Origin: Magnetospirillum sp.
Lineage (GTDB): Bacteria; Pseudomonadota; Alphaproteobacteria; Rhodospirillales; Magnetospirillaceae
Assembly (NCBI GenBank): GCA_024707145.1
Contig: JANQAI010000003.1
Span: 1-64,000, forward strand
DNA: 64,000 nt
Direction: 5' to 3'
Shown here one piece after another: positions 20,198-29,651 of this stretch. The position numbers and the translations under genes are program-made. Numbering within the stretch: the first letter of the stretch is position 1; each line of letters opens with the position of its first letter. Under the pieces are notes generated by a model. It was not told the DNA's origin. It worked only from the letters and a program-made list of their open reading frames with translations, and did not search any database.

Positions 20198-20303
20198 GGA
20201 AACTCCTGTCTGGACGGGTAGGGCTGGTCGGGTGGTTGGCAGGTATGGATACGCAGTGTACACCAACGATGTGACCTGCGCTCTCTCAAGGGGAATATAG
20301 GCA

Positions 20304-21612
20304 ATGGCCGAGACGATGCCAGGGCGGAGTTGGGCCCTGCGCGAACACGCCAGCCGGCGCGTGCTGGCCGGCGAGGTGCATGCCCGTCCCTATGACCACC
20401 TGTCGGCACCGGTGCGCGCCAGCCACCTGGCCATCCTGCACGAAGGTCTGAGCGCCGCCGAGGAGCGCGCCTTCGTCACCGAATTGCTGGCCGCCCACGG
20501 CGCCGAGCCGCCGGGCGCCGACGCCACCCATTTCGCCCGCGACCTGGGCGCCCTGCGCCTGAAGTGGGAGCGCCACAGCGAGTTCTCCACCTACACCTTC
20601 CTGCGCTTCGACGCCTTCGCCCAGCCCTTCGCCGGCCCGCCGCTGGAGCCTGGTCTCCACCGACTGGCTGGAGCGCCTGCCCGGCGCGGTGATCGCCGCC
20701 CTGCACGTCACCGTGGACGGCAGCGGCCATACGCCCGAGGAACTGTCGGCCCGGTTCGACGGCAACGGCCTGGTGGGCGCCAAGGTGCTGGGCGGCGCCG
20801 GCGAGGTGTGGACCGATTTCCGCCTGCACGCCGACGGCTTCGGCCGCGCCCTGGTGCTGGACCAGGGCCTGTCGCGCGGCCAGATCGGCCGTCTGGTGCA
20901 GCGTCTGGTGGAGATCGAGACCTACCGCATGATGGCGCTGCTGGCCTTCCCGGTGGCGCGGCACGCCTTCTTCGAGGTCAACCGCATGGATAGCGGACTG
21001 ACCGGCATCGTCACCGAGCTGGCCGACCCGGAGGTGGTGCAGAACGACCGTGAATTGCTGGACCGCCTGACCGCCCTGGCCGCCGAGGCCGAGCGGCTGG
21101 ACGCCTCGACCAGCTTCCGCCTGTCGGCGGCGCGGGCCTATTACGCCATCGTCAACCAGCGCATCGCCGAACTGCGCGAGGACCGCATTCCCGGCGTGCA
21201 GACCGTGGCCGAGTTCATGGACCGCCGTCTGGCGCCAGCCATGAAGACCTGCGAGACCGCCGCCGAGCGCCAGCAATTGCTGGCCCGCCGGGCGGCGCGG
21301 GCGGGCGACCTGCTGCGCACCCGGGTGGACATCGCGCTGGAGGAAAAGAACCGCGACCTGCTGAAGTCCATGAACCGCCGGGCGAAGCTGCAGCTTCGCC
21401 TGCAGGAGACGGTAGAGGGGCTGTCGGTGGTCGCCATCAGCTATTACCTGCTGGGCTTGGTGCTGTATGCCGCCAAGGGCCTGAAGGGCGCCGGCCTGCC
21501 CATGGACCCCGACGTGGCCGCCCTGGCGGCCCTGCCCGTCATCCTGGGCGCCGTGGTCCTGGGCGTGCGCCGCCTGCGCCGGGCGCTGGGGCATGGGGGC
21601 GGCGAGGAATAG
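20304..21612 (+). CDS. DUF3422 membrane-anchored protein (frameshifted)
   Basis: Two frames form one protein of about 435 residues. The N-terminal part includes the family motif EVHARPYDHL and the rest continues from LVSTDWLERLPG. The break is at 20,647-20,651, where AGCCT should read AGCT (PPLE then LVS). The C-terminal part has a long coiled-coil-like region and two hydrophobic helices (ISYYLLGLVLYAAKG and ALAALPVILGAVVLGV), a CorA-like layout. The biochemical role of the family is unknown. Confidence 0.8.
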
Positions 21613-21622
21613 GCGTCGCTTC

Positions 21623-21651
21623 TCCCTCCCTCGGCCTTGCCGAGGGAGGGA
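21623..21651. terminator. Hairpin between convergent genes
   Basis: TCCCTCCCTCGG and CCGAGGGAGGGA form a perfect 12-bp stem with a 5-nt loop, between the stops at 21612 (+) and 21655 (-). There is no clear T run on either side, so it may act as a weak bidirectional terminator. Confidence 0.55.
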
Positions 21652-21654
21652 GCG

Positions 21655-22083
21655 TTAGCCCAACCCGCCGACCGCCTCGGGGTGCTGGCGTACGTGGTCG
21701 CGGTAAAGCTTGTCCTCGGTGCCGATGTGGCCCACCCACCAATCCACCAGCCATGACAACAGCTCGCCCACTTCGGGCAGGGGCGCCGTGCCCATGACGA
21801 TGTGGGCCACATAGGCGCGGAAAGTATCGTGGCGGGCGCGGTGCTGGATCAGGAACGGATAGCCGGCCACCAGCAGCATGCGCTCCTCGCGCTGGAAATG
21901 GGTTTCGGCATAGGCGGCGATGCGCCCCACCGCCAGCCGTACGGCGTCCGCCCCGTTGGGGCCGTCGTAAGCCTCGTGCAGGTGGCCGATCAGATCCAAG
22001 ATGCCCTTGTGGTCGCCATCGATGGCCTCGATGCCCACCGACAGGTCTTCGGACCACGTCTCCCAATCCAGCTTCCCCAGCAT
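21655..22083 (-). CDS. Bacteriohemerythrin
   Basis: The 142-residue protein has the di-iron ligands of hemerythrins: H in IDGDHKGILDLI, HFQREE, and the HRARHDTF stretch, with a final histidine in YRDHVRQH. GGAGG upstream supports ATG at 22083. Bacteriohemerythrins bind oxygen and are abundant in magnetotactic and other microaerophilic bacteria, where they serve oxygen delivery or sensing. It stands alone between convergent/divergent neighbours. Confidence 0.88.
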   Translation of the reverse strand: MLGKLDWETWSEDLSVGIEAIDGDHKGILDLIGHLHEAYDGPNGADAVRLAVGRIAAYAETHFQREERMLLVAGYPFLIQHRARHDTFRAYVAHIVMGTAPLPEVGELLSWLVDWWVGHIGTEDKLYRDHVRQHPEAVGGLG

Positions 22084-22173
22084 GCGCGCCTCCATCCGCG
22101 TCCGGAGATGCCACATCCGGCGAGGCCGGTCAATTTGCGGGAACCCGGCGCGCGGACGGGTGTTGGCGCCGGC

Positions 22174-22679
22174 ATGAGAAGCCTGATCGCCGCCCTTGCC
22201 CTGTTGCTGCCGGCCATGGTCCTGGCCCAACCGGCCATGGGGCCGTCCGAGTTCATCCAGCAGGCGGCCGCCGACGCCATCGCCGACGCGGAGGCCGGGC
22301 GCATGGCGCAAAGCACCGCCACCGCCGCCCCCTCGGTGCAGCAGGCCTGGGCCGCCAGATCGGGGCCCAGGCGGTGCAGACCCATGAGAAGCTGGTGAAG
22401 CTGGCCGAGCAGCGCGGCCTGCACCTGGGCAACCAGATCACCCCCGCCCACCGTGCCGCCCTGGAACGGCTGTCGCGCCTGCAGGGCCCCGCCTTCACCC
22501 GCGACTACCTGCGCCACACCATGGCGGCGCTGGAGCAGCAGCGGGCGCGGTTCCAGGTGGCGCAGACCCTGGACGACCCCAACGTGGCGCAATTCGCCAA
22601 GGACAGCCTGCCCGACATCGACACCCGGCTGGCTGTGACCCGCGCGGTCTATGATTCCCAGGTGGCGGCGGTTCCCTAG
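22174..22679 (+). CDS. DUF4142-type exported protein (frameshifted)
   Basis: It starts MRSLIAALALLLPAMVLAQP, a signal peptide. The helical mature part continues in a second frame from QTHEKLVKLAEQRGLHLG to the end. A C run near 22,363 (CC instead of CCC) explains the break. The segments FIQQAAADAIADAEAGRMA and FAKDSLPDIDTRLAV look like the ferritin-like helical DUF4142 domain, though without obvious metal ligands. Function is not known. The stop overlaps the convergent neighbour's stop. Confidence 0.65.
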
Positions 22680-23254
22680 CGCTTGGCCTGGACCGGCATC
22701 CTGGCGTTCATCAGTTCCTGCAGGCGCCAGTCCACGAACATGGCGAGCGCGGCGTCGCCGTCCTCGTGCAGCACCACCGCCTCCATTCCCGGCTCGGCCC
22801 AGCGTACCAGCCGCTCGGTGGTCTCCACCGGCTTGCCCAGCCGCGCGGTGAAATGGGCGACCAGCCCGTCATAGCCGCTGCGCGGCCCTTGCAGGAACAG
22901 CTGCACCAGCCGCTTGACGCCCTGGGGATCGGGGCCGAACATGGCCGCCACTTCCACCGGAGCGCCGCCGATATTCCGGGTGGCGGGCGAGAACTTGCCC
23001 GCCTCGTCCACCCGCAGCAGGGCGCAACGCACGGCGCCCATATCCGCCATCTGGCGCGGGATGGCCAGCAGGCGGTCCACCTCCTTGGGGCGGTCGGGAT
23101 CGTCGGAGCAGCGCACGCTGAGGCCCGCCGGCCAAGCGGCGAAGCGGAACTGGCCCAGCATCATGCCGGTGCGGGCATAGCCCAGGTCGAAATCCTTGGC
23201 GGCCGCCGGCAAGCAGGCCAGGACGGCCAGCAGGAAGACCGAAACGGCTTTCAT
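22676..23254 (-). CDS. Exported protein, paralogue of the upstream gene
   Basis: This 192-residue protein has a signal peptide (MKAVSVFLLAVLACLPAAA). Its mature start FDLGYARTGMMLGQFR and WPAGLSVRCS align with the same region of the gene at 23254-23853 (FDLGFAHPGMTLDEFR, WPSGMSVRCS), as do RLVQLFLQ and the C terminus. Each has two conserved cysteines that could form a disulfide. No known family is recognised. Its ATG overlaps the stop of the paralogue by one base, so they are coupled. Confidence 0.7.
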   Translation of the reverse strand: MKAVSVFLLAVLACLPAAAKDFDLGYARTGMMLGQFRFAAWPAGLSVRCSDDPDRPKEVDRLLAIPRQMADMGAVRCALLRVDEAGKFSPATRNIGGAPVEVAAMFGPDPQGVKRLVQLFLQGPRSGYDGLVAHFTARLGKPVETTERLVRWAEPGMEAVVLHEDGDAALAMFVDWRLQELMNARMPVQAKR

Positions 23255-23853
23255 CAATGGGAATCCTTGGCGCCGGCCCGCCGGGGCTGATGGCTCATGC
23301 GGGCATTCAGCGCCGCCTGCAGCCGGGTGTCGATGACGAAGGCCAGCAGGGTCTTGCCGCCATCCTCGATGATGGTGGCCTCGGCCCCCTCGCCCTGCCA
23401 GCGGGCCAAGCCCTGCTGGCGCAGTTCGGGCGGACCGAAGCGCTCGGTGAAGTAATCGGCCAGCGCCTCGAAGGATTCGGGGGGCTGCTTGATCAGCAAC
23501 TGCACCAGACGCGGCGTGCCGCCGCCATCGGGAAAGAACTTGCCCCATACTTCCGCGCCGCTGCCGGCCAGGTCCAGGTTCTGGGTATGCCAGCCGTCGT
23601 CGCCATGGCTGAACAGGCCGCAGCGGGTGCCGCCCAACTGCGCCACCGGCCGTGGCACGCTCAGGCGCACATTGTCCGATTCGGGCGGCAGGTCGTCTTC
23701 GCCCGAGCAGCGCACGCTCATCCCGGACGGCCAGGTGATGGCGCGGAACTCGTCCAGGGTCATGCCGGGATGGGCGAAGCCGAGGTCGAACTCGGACGCC
23801 CAGGCGGCAGGGGCGAGCAGGGTCAGGAGCAGAACGGCGGCGGCGCGGATCAT
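23254..23853 (-). CDS. Exported protein, paralogue of the downstream gene
   Basis: The 199-residue protein begins with a signal peptide (MIRAAAVLLLTLLAPAAWA) and shares order and spacing of motifs with the next gene, including SVRCS, a second cysteine in GGTRCGLF, PRLVQLL and DYFTERFGPPE. A start 36 bp upstream (MTDAAERG) is possible but would place the signal helix internally. It follows the lipoprotein hydrolase by 32 bp in the same direction. Function unknown. Confidence 0.7.
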   Translation of the reverse strand: MIRAAAVLLLTLLAPAAWASEFDLGFAHPGMTLDEFRAITWPSGMSVRCSGEDDLPPESDNVRLSVPRPVAQLGGTRCGLFSHGDDGWHTQNLDLAGSGAEVWGKFFPDGGGTPRLVQLLIKQPPESFEALADYFTERFGPPELRQQGLARWQGEGAEATIIEDGGKTLLAFVIDTRLQAALNARMSHQPRRAGAKDSH

Positions 23854-23885
23854 GGAGGCCAGAATGCCACGTTCGGCTGCATCCG

Positions 23886-24881
23886 TCATCCTTCGTGCCG
23901 CCGCGTCAACGCCTCGCGGGCATGGGCGTCGGCACCCGACGGCAGCGGCCGGCCCGGCTCGGCGATCCAGGCGACAATATCGTCCAGCACCACTTTGGCT
24001 TGCAAGTCCCGCAGCAGCATGTGATAGCCGTTCCGGTACAGGGCCACGCGCTGGCTGCCGCTGGTATCGGGCAAGGTTTCCACCATGGTCCAGGTGGGCT
24101 CGGCCGGCACCACCTCGTCCTTCTCGCCGTACAGCACCAGGGCCGGCAGGCGCACCCGGGGGCGGCCAGGGCGGCGGCATCCATCAGGTCGACCAGGCCG
24201 TTGATGGCATCTACCCGCGTGGCCTTGATGACCAGGGGGTCGGCGGCCAGCTTGCGCAGCATGGGGATGTTGTCGGAGGGCTGGATCTTCAGTCCCTCCC
24301 CGGTCAGCTCCCAGCCGGGCGCGAACTGATAGGCCAGCCACAAGGCGGCGCGCTGGAAGAAGCCCATGGTGGAGCGCCCCCACACCGCCGGCGCCGACAG
24401 GATGACGCCCTTGACCTGGGCCGGCGGCTGGCCGGCGGCGGCCAGCATGACCACGGCACCGCCCATGCTTTCGCCCAGCAGGTAGAGCGGCACGCCGGGA
24501 TGGCGCGCCGCCACCAGGGCGGCCGCCTCGCGCAAATCCGCCGCCATGGCCTCGGCGCTGGACCAAGTGCCGGGCTTGGGCCCCTGGCCGAAGCCGCGCT
24601 GGTCGTAGGCGTAGGCGGCGATGCCCTTGCTGGCGAAATACTGGCCGGGTTCGTCGAAGAAGTTGGAATAGTCGTTCATGCCGTGCAGCGCCAGAACCAC
24701 CGCCCGGGGCTGGCCGGCGGGCAGCCAGCCGCGCATGGGCAGGCGCACGCCGTCGGCGGACAGCCAGTGGTCGCCGTTGAGCCTGGGGTTGGGAGATGGC
24801 GGGGCCGGGGCGCTGGTACTGGGCGGCGCAGGCCGAAAGCAGGAGAACGAAGAGCAGGCTGGCGAGGGCGCGGGCTGTCAT
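23886..24881 (-). CDS. Alpha/beta-hydrolase lipoprotein, monoacylglycerol lipase-like (two frameshifts)
   Basis: The N terminus is a lipoprotein signal (LFVLLLSAC, lipobox LSAC). The hydrolase part has the oxyanion region LALHGMNDYSNFF, nucleophile GESMGG, the acid region LVLYGEKDEVVP and a catalytic histidine in NGYHMLLRD. The frame breaks at 24,780-24,784 (AGCCT for AGCT) and near 24,165 (five C for six). Corrected, it is about 330 residues, like bacterial monoglyceride lipases. Its ATG overlaps the stop of the ABC ATPase gene by four bases, so ABC ATPase, hydrolase and the two paralogous exported proteins look like one operon. Confidence 0.8.
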   Translation of the reverse strand: MTARALASLLFVLLLSACAAQYQRPGPAISQPQAQRRPLAVRRRRAPAHARLAARRPAPGGGSGAARHERLFQLLRRTRPVFRQQGHRRLRLRPARLRPGAQARHLVQRRGHGGGFARGGRPGGGAPSRRAALPAGRKHGRCRGHAGRRRPAAGPGQGRHPVGAGGVGALHHGLLPARRLVAGLSVRARLGADRGGTEDPALRQHPHAAQAGRRPPGHQGHAGRCHQRPGRPDGCRRPGRPRVRLPALVLYGEKDEVVPAEPTWTMVETLPDTSGSQRVALYRNGYHMLLRDLQAKVVLDDIVAWIAEPGRPLPSGADAHAREALTRRHEG

Positions 24882-25846
24882 CTGGCCTTGGACGAGGTCA
24901 ACTGCAGGAAGATATCCTCAAGGTCGGTTTCCTCGGTGGACAGGTCAACCAGGGTCACCCCGGCAGCCCGCACCGCGTCGAGGATGCCGGCCACGGGCAT
25001 CTCCGACGGCTTGTAGCGGACGATCATGCGCCCATCGCGGCGAAGTTCGGGCGACAATGCGGCAAGCGCGGCCGGCAGCGGGTCGGGGATGCGGTCCAGC
25101 GTCAGGATCACAGCCTTGGAATCCAGCCGACCCAGCAGCGCGCTGGTGGTATCGCAGGCGACCAGGGTGCCATGGTTGATGATGGCGATGCGGTCGCACA
25201 GTTCCTCGGCTTCCTCCAGGTAATGGGTGGTCAGCACGATGGTGGTGCCGGCCGCGTTCAGCGTCTTCACATAGGCCCATAGCGACTGGCGCAGCTCTAT
25301 GTCCACGCCGGCGGTGGGCTCGTCCAGCACCAGGACGGGGGGCGTGTGCACCATGGCCTTGGCCACCAGCAGACGCCGGCGCATGCCGCCCGACAGGGCG
25401 CGGGCATAGGCGTCGGCCTTGTCGGACAGCCCCACCGCCTCAAGGATCTCCATGGTGCGCCGCTGGTCCTTGGGCACGCCGTACATGCCGGCCTGCACTT
25501 CCAGCAGCTCGCGCGGGGTGAAGAACGGGTCGAGGTTCAGTTCCTGCGGCACCACGCCGATGGCCGCCTTGGCGGCGCGCGGCGCGCGGCCGATGTCGTG
25601 GCCCCAGATGCGGGCCTCGCCGCCGGTCTTGGTCACCAGTCCGGCCAGGATGTTGATGAACGTGCTCTTGCCCGCCCCGTTCGGTCCCAGCAGGCCGAAG
25701 AACGAGCCGCGCGGGATGGACAGCGTGACGCCGTCCAGCGCCACCTTCTCGCCGCGCTTGCTGCGATAGACCTTGCGCAGCCCCACCGCTTCGATGGCGT
25801 TGTCGGGCAATTGGGCGACGGATTGGCGGATGAGTGTTTGAACCAT
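24878..25846 (-). CDS. ABC transporter ATP-binding protein (ABC-2 type)
   Basis: This 322-residue ATPase has Walker A GPNGAGKST, Q-loop VVPQELNLD, signature LSGGMRRRL, Walker B VLVLDEPTAGVD and the H-loop TTHYLEEAEELCDRI. The C-terminal extension (about 90 residues) ending TDLEDIFLQLT is typical of ABC-2 exporters such as YadG or NatA. No permease gene is adjacent, which is unusual for this class. Confidence 0.9.
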   Translation of the reverse strand: MVQTLIRQSVAQLPDNAIEAVGLRKVYRSKRGEKVALDGVTLSIPRGSFFGLLGPNGAGKSTFINILAGLVTKTGGEARIWGHDIGRAPRAAKAAIGVVPQELNLDPFFTPRELLEVQAGMYGVPKDQRRTMEILEAVGLSDKADAYARALSGGMRRRLLVAKAMVHTPPVLVLDEPTAGVDIELRQSLWAYVKTLNAAGTTIVLTTHYLEEAEELCDRIAIINHGTLVACDTTSALLGRLDSKAVILTLDRIPDPLPAALAALSPELRRDGRMIVRYKPSEMPVAGILDAVRAAGVTLVDLSTEETDLEDIFLQLTSSKAR

Positions 25847-25891
25847 GGCCGGACATGGGTATCATCCGCCGGTTTCCACGGTCAACGGATG

Positions 25892-26110
25892 ATGTCCGCC
25901 ATGTCTGTCGCGCTCGAAAGCACCCCCGCCGCCCCCGCCAAGGTCGAGACCCAGGTGGTCGACACCACCACCGTCGCCTGCGACGGCGGCATCGGCCCGC
26001 TGGGCCATCCCCGCGTCTTCCTGCATTTCGGCGATGCGCGGGAAGTGGTCTGCCCTTATTGCTCGCGCGCCTACGTGCTGGCCGAGGGCGCCAAGGCGCA
26101 CGGTCACTGA
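25892..26110 (+). CDS. Small zinc-finger protein (CHCC type)
   Basis: The 72-residue protein ends with CDGGIGPLGHPRVFLHF and CPYCSRAYVL, a Cys-His-Cys-Cys zinc site like that of mitochondrial NDUFS6 and its alphaproteobacterial homologues. Three in-frame ATGs (25889, 25892, 25901) are possible; none has a clear ribosome site. The gene is immediately upstream of polA. A role in complex I or in metal binding is inferred from the family only. Confidence 0.75.
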   Translation: MSAMSVALESTPAAPAKVETQVVDTTTVACDGGIGPLGHPRVFLHFGDAREVVCPYCSRAYVLAEGAKAHGH

Positions 26111-26111
26111 G

Positions 26112-28895
26112 GTGTCCACGCCGCGCCACGTCTACCTGGTGGACGGCTCGGGATTCATCTTCCGGGCCTTCCACGCGCTGCCCATGATGACCCGCGCCGA
26201 CGGCACCCCCGTCAACGCGGTCTACGGCTTCACCAACATGCTGCTGAAGCTGTTGCACGAAACCGAGGCCGACCATCTGGCGGTGATCTTCGACGCGGCG
26301 CGCAAGACCTTCCGCAGCGACATCTATCCCGACTACAAGGCCCACCGGCCGCCGCCGCCCGAGGAGCTGGTGCCCCAGTTCCCGCTGATCCGCGAGGCGA
26401 CGCGGGCCTTCAACGTCCCCTGCCTGGAGCAGGAGGGCTTCGAAGCCGACGACCTGATCGCCACCTATGCCGCCCAGGCGGTGGCCAGGGGCGCGCGCGT
26501 CACCATCGTGTCGTCCGACAAGGACCTGATGCAGTTGGTGGGCGACGGGGTCGAGATGTACGACCCGCTGAAGAGCAAGGTCATTGCCGCGGCCGAGGTG
26601 CAGGAAAAGTTCGGCGTCACCCCCGACAAGGTGGTGGACGTCCAGGCCCTGTGCGGCGACCCCACCGACAACGTGCCCGGCGTGCCCGGCATCGGGGTGA
26701 AGACCGCCGCCCAGTTGATCGCCGAGTACGGCGACCTGGACGCCCTGCTGGCGCGGGTGGGCGAGATCAAGCAGCCCAAGCGGCGCGAAACCCTGGCCGC
26801 CAATGCCGAGATGGCCCGCATCAGCCGCGAGTTGGTCCGATTGAAGCGGGACGTGCCGGTCGCCGAACCGCTGGACGCGCTGGCCAAGCGCGAGCCGGCG
26901 CCGGAGATGCTGACCGCCTTCGTGAGCCAGATGGGCTTCAAGTCCATCCTGGCCCGGCTGGGCGTCCCGGCGACGCCCACGCCGGCCGCCGCTCCCGCCA
27001 CGCCGGCCCGGGCCGCCCCCTCCACTGCCCTCGCGTCGATGCCGGACAAGGTGGTGGAGTACGAGTTGGTGCTGACCGTCGAGGTGCTGGACCGCTGGGT
27101 CGCCGAGGCGATCCAGGCCGGCACCGTCGCCATCGACACCGAGACCACCGGCCTGGACCCCATGCGCTGCCAACTGGTCGGCGTGTCGCTGTCCACCGCG
27201 CCGGGGCGGGCCTGCTACATCCCCGTCATGCACAGTCCGGCCGAGGCCCAGGGCTCGCTGCTGCTGGGCGATACCGCCGCACCCGAGACGCCCACGCTGA
27301 TCCCGCGCGACCAGATCCTGGCGCGCCTGAAGCCGCTGTGCGTCGACCCGGCGGTGCTGAAGGTCGGCCACAACATCAAGTACGACCTGCATGTGCTGGC
27401 CCGCTGCGGGGTCGAGGTGTCGCCCCTGGACGACACCATGCTGCTGTCCTACGTGCTGGACGGCGCCAGCCACGGCCATGGCATGGATGAGCTGGCCCAG
27501 TTGCACCTGGGCCATTCCACCATCAAGTTCGCCGACGTGTGCGGCACCGGCAAGGCCCAGGTCACCTTCGACCGGGTGCCGCTGGACAAGGCCCTGGCCT
27601 ATGCCGCCGAGGACGCCGACATCACGCTTCGCCTGCACCGTTTCCTCAAGGCGCGCCTGCTGGCCGAACGCATGGTCACCATCTACGAGACGCTGGAGCG
27701 CCCGCTGGTGCCGGTGATCGCCGACATGGAGCGGCAGGGCGTCAAGGTGGACGCCAACGCGCTGATGGCCCTGTCGGCCGAGTTCGGCGCCCGCATGGCG
27801 GAGCTGGAGCGGGAAATCCATCGCCTGGCCGGGCACGAGTTCAACGTCGGCTCGCCCCAGCAGCTGGGCAAGGTGTTGTTCGAGGAGATGAGCCTCCCCG
27901 GCGGCAAGAAGACCAAGACCGGGCAATGGGCCACCGGCGCGGATGCGCTGGAGGAACTGGCCGCCCAAGGCCACGACTTGCCGGCGCGCCTGCTGGACTG
28001 GCGCCAGCTGTCCAAGCTGAAGAGCACCTACGCCGACGCCCTGGTGGCGCAGATCAATCCCGACACCCGGCGCGTCCATACCTCGTACGCCCTGGCGCTG
28101 ACCACCACCGGCCGGCTGTCCTCGTCGGACCCCAACCTGCAGAACATTCCCGTCCGCACCGAGGAAGGGCGCAAGATCCGCCATGCCTTCGTGGCGGAAC
28201 CGGGCTTCGTCATCCTGTCGGCCGACTATTCCCAGATCGAGCTGCGGCTGGTGGCACACGTCGCCGGCATCGAGGGCCTGAAGGCGGCCTTCCGTTCGGG
28301 CGCCGACATCCACGCCATCACCGCATCCCAGGTGTTCGGCGTGCCGGTGGAGGGCATGGACCCCATGCTGCGCCGCCGCGCCAAGGCCATCAATTTCGGC
28401 ATCATCTACGGTATCTCGGCCTTCGGCCTGGCCCAGCAGTTGAGCATCGCCAACAACGAGGCAAAAGCCTATATCGACGCCTATTTCGGCCGCTTCCCGG
28501 AAATCCGCGACTACATGGAGCGGACCAAAGAGGAGGCGCACGCCAAAGGCTTCGTCACCACCCTGTTCGGCCGCAAGGTCTACGTGCCCGACATCAACGG
28601 CAAGGGCGCCCTGCGCGCCTTCGCCGAACGGGCCGCCATCAACGGTCCCATCCAGGGCGGCGCTGCCGACATCATCAAGCGCGCCATGATCCGGCTGCCG
28701 GGTGAACTGACGCAAGCGGGCCTGAGCGCCCGCATGCTGCTGCAGGTGCACGACGAACTGGTATTCGAGGTGCCCGAGGCCGAGGTGGATCCCACCCGCG
28801 CCCTGGTCAAGCGGGTGATGGAGGCGGCGGCCAGCCTGGACGTTCCGCTGGTGGTGGAGACGGGCATCGGCGCCTCGTGGGACGACGCCCACTAA
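26112..28895 (+). CDS. polA: DNA polymerase I
   Basis: The 927-residue protein starts at GTG 26112 (STPRHVYLVDGSGFIFRAFH), one base after the previous stop. It has the 5'-3' exonuclease domain (about residues 1-290; EQEGFEADDLIATYA and SSDKDLMQLV), an active-looking 3'-5' exonuclease (IDTETTGLDP near 345) and the polymerase motifs SADYSQIELR (A), RRRAKAINFGIIYGIS (B) and QVHDELVFE (C). It fills gaps and removes RNA primers. The frame is intact. Confidence 0.97.
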   Translation: MSTPRHVYLVDGSGFIFRAFHALPMMTRADGTPVNAVYGFTNMLLKLLHETEADHLAVIFDAARKTFRSDIYPDYKAHRPPPPEELVPQFPLIREATRAFNVPCLEQEGFEADDLIATYAAQAVARGARVTIVSSDKDLMQLVGDGVEMYDPLKSKVIAAAEVQEKFGVTPDKVVDVQALCGDPTDNVPGVPGIGVKTAAQLIAEYGDLDALLARVGEIKQPKRRETLAANAEMARISRELVRLKRDVPVAEPLDALAKREPAPEMLTAFVSQMGFKSILARLGVPATPTPAAAPATPARAAPSTALASMPDKVVEYELVLTVEVLDRWVAEAIQAGTVAIDTETTGLDPMRCQLVGVSLSTAPGRACYIPVMHSPAEAQGSLLLGDTAAPETPTLIPRDQILARLKPLCVDPAVLKVGHNIKYDLHVLARCGVEVSPLDDTMLLSYVLDGASHGHGMDELAQLHLGHSTIKFADVCGTGKAQVTFDRVPLDKALAYAAEDADITLRLHRFLKARLLAERMVTIYETLERPLVPVIADMERQGVKVDANALMALSAEFGARMAELEREIHRLAGHEFNVGSPQQLGKVLFEEMSLPGGKKTKTGQWATGADALEELAAQGHDLPARLLDWRQLSKLKSTYADALVAQINPDTRRVHTSYALALTTTGRLSSSDPNLQNIPVRTEEGRKIRHAFVAEPGFVILSADYSQIELRLVAHVAGIEGLKAAFRSGADIHAITASQVFGVPVEGMDPMLRRRAKAINFGIIYGISAFGLAQQLSIANNEAKAYIDAYFGRFPEIRDYMERTKEEAHAKGFVTTLFGRKVYVPDINGKGALRAFAERAAINGPIQGGAADIIKRAMIRLPGELTQAGLSARMLLQVHDELVFEVPEAEVDPTRALVKRVMEAAASLDVPLVVETGIGASWDDAH

Positions 28896-29005
28896 GGTCA
28901 AGTGGCATTCATGAATGTCGTGAGATCGACCAGACCATCATCAATTTATAACAAAATCACGCAATATTTGGGCCACCCAATGCTTCGCCGCTCTTCGGAG
29001 TTTGC

Positions 29006-29011
29006 TATAAT
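29006..29011 (+). promoter_or_regulatory. Possible -10 box
   Basis: TATAAT preceded by TTTGC lies 55 bp before the start at 29066. No good -35 element is visible at the right distance. Confidence 0.3.
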
Positions 29012-29065
29012 CGGCGAAAATTCTGACCGGCCCGCGACTGGAGCCTGATCGCGAAGGAGGATGGG

Positions 29066-29338
29066 ATGACCGACCCGTTCGAGGCGATCCTGAACGAATT
29101 GGAAGACGAGCGAAAGCGCCTGGACGCGCTGCTGGACGACGCCGTGGCGCAATACGCTCTGGTGGAGGAAGACATGAACCTCCGCATGAAGGCGGCATCA
29201 CCGGCCCAGTTGGAAGGATTGATGGAGGAGCGCGCCCGCATCGAGGACGCGCTGGGCATCGCCGAACTGGTGGAACGCATCGACAGCATCCGCCTGCGCA
29301 TCGCCGGCCTGAAGGCCCAGATGGACACGGCGGCCTGA
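29066..29338 (+). CDS. Small coiled-coil protein, function unknown
   Basis: The 90-residue, acidic, helical protein has heptad-like spacing over most of its length (ILNELEDERKRLDALLDD, LEGLMEERARIEDALG, ERIDSIRLRIAGLKAQ). A strong AAGGAGG ribosome site precedes the ATG. No known family is recognised. It stands alone between polA and the convergent cobT. Confidence 0.6.
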   Translation: MTDPFEAILNELEDERKRLDALLDDAVAQYALVEEDMNLRMKAASPAQLEGLMEERARIEDALGIAELVERIDSIRLRIAGLKAQMDTAA

Positions 29339-29381
29339 GCAAGCACTGACGGCTGAGCATGCCTGGGGGCACGGCCCTGAT

Positions 29382-29473
29382 TTCACCACCAAGGGCATGA
29401 AAAGCATTAAGAGGGGATCGCAGAAGGCAGGGGACCGCCCCACAACGACCGTCTTCATGCCCTCGGTGGTGAA
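29382..29473. repeat. Long-arm inverted repeat
   Basis: Arms 29382-29401 and 29454-29473 are 20-bp inverted copies with one mismatch (TTCACCACC..GGGCATGAA), separated by 52 bp. A run of A follows on the + strand. It could be a small palindromic element or a structured RNA end. Confidence 0.5.
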
Positions 29474-29513
29474 AAAAACAATACCGGCCAGGTGTCTGAA
29501 ATATCCGAAGGCT

Positions 29514-29616
29514 GTCATCCCGAGCGGCAGCGAGGGATCTCGTCCTGGCAGGCCTTTGCCAGGACCGACACGATGTGCCAGGCGGGGCCCCCTCGTCGCG
29601 CGTTCCTCGGGATGAC
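29514..29616. repeat. Dispersed palindromic element (GTCATCCCGAG type)
   Basis: GTCATCCCGAG at 29514-29524 and CTCGGGATGAC at 29606-29616 are perfect 11-bp inverted ends of a 103-bp element with further internal inverted segments. The type is widespread in intergenic DNA of alphaproteobacteria. Confidence 0.6.
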
Positions 29617-29651
29617 ACGGGAAAGTTAAACCGGACAGCGGTGGGTTTGAC

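Noticed and set aside
25440..28901. Leftward open frame of 1,153 codons
   Set aside because: It lies antisense to polA, which has every expected motif in an intact frame; the antisense product is His/Gln/Gly-rich low-complexity sequence.
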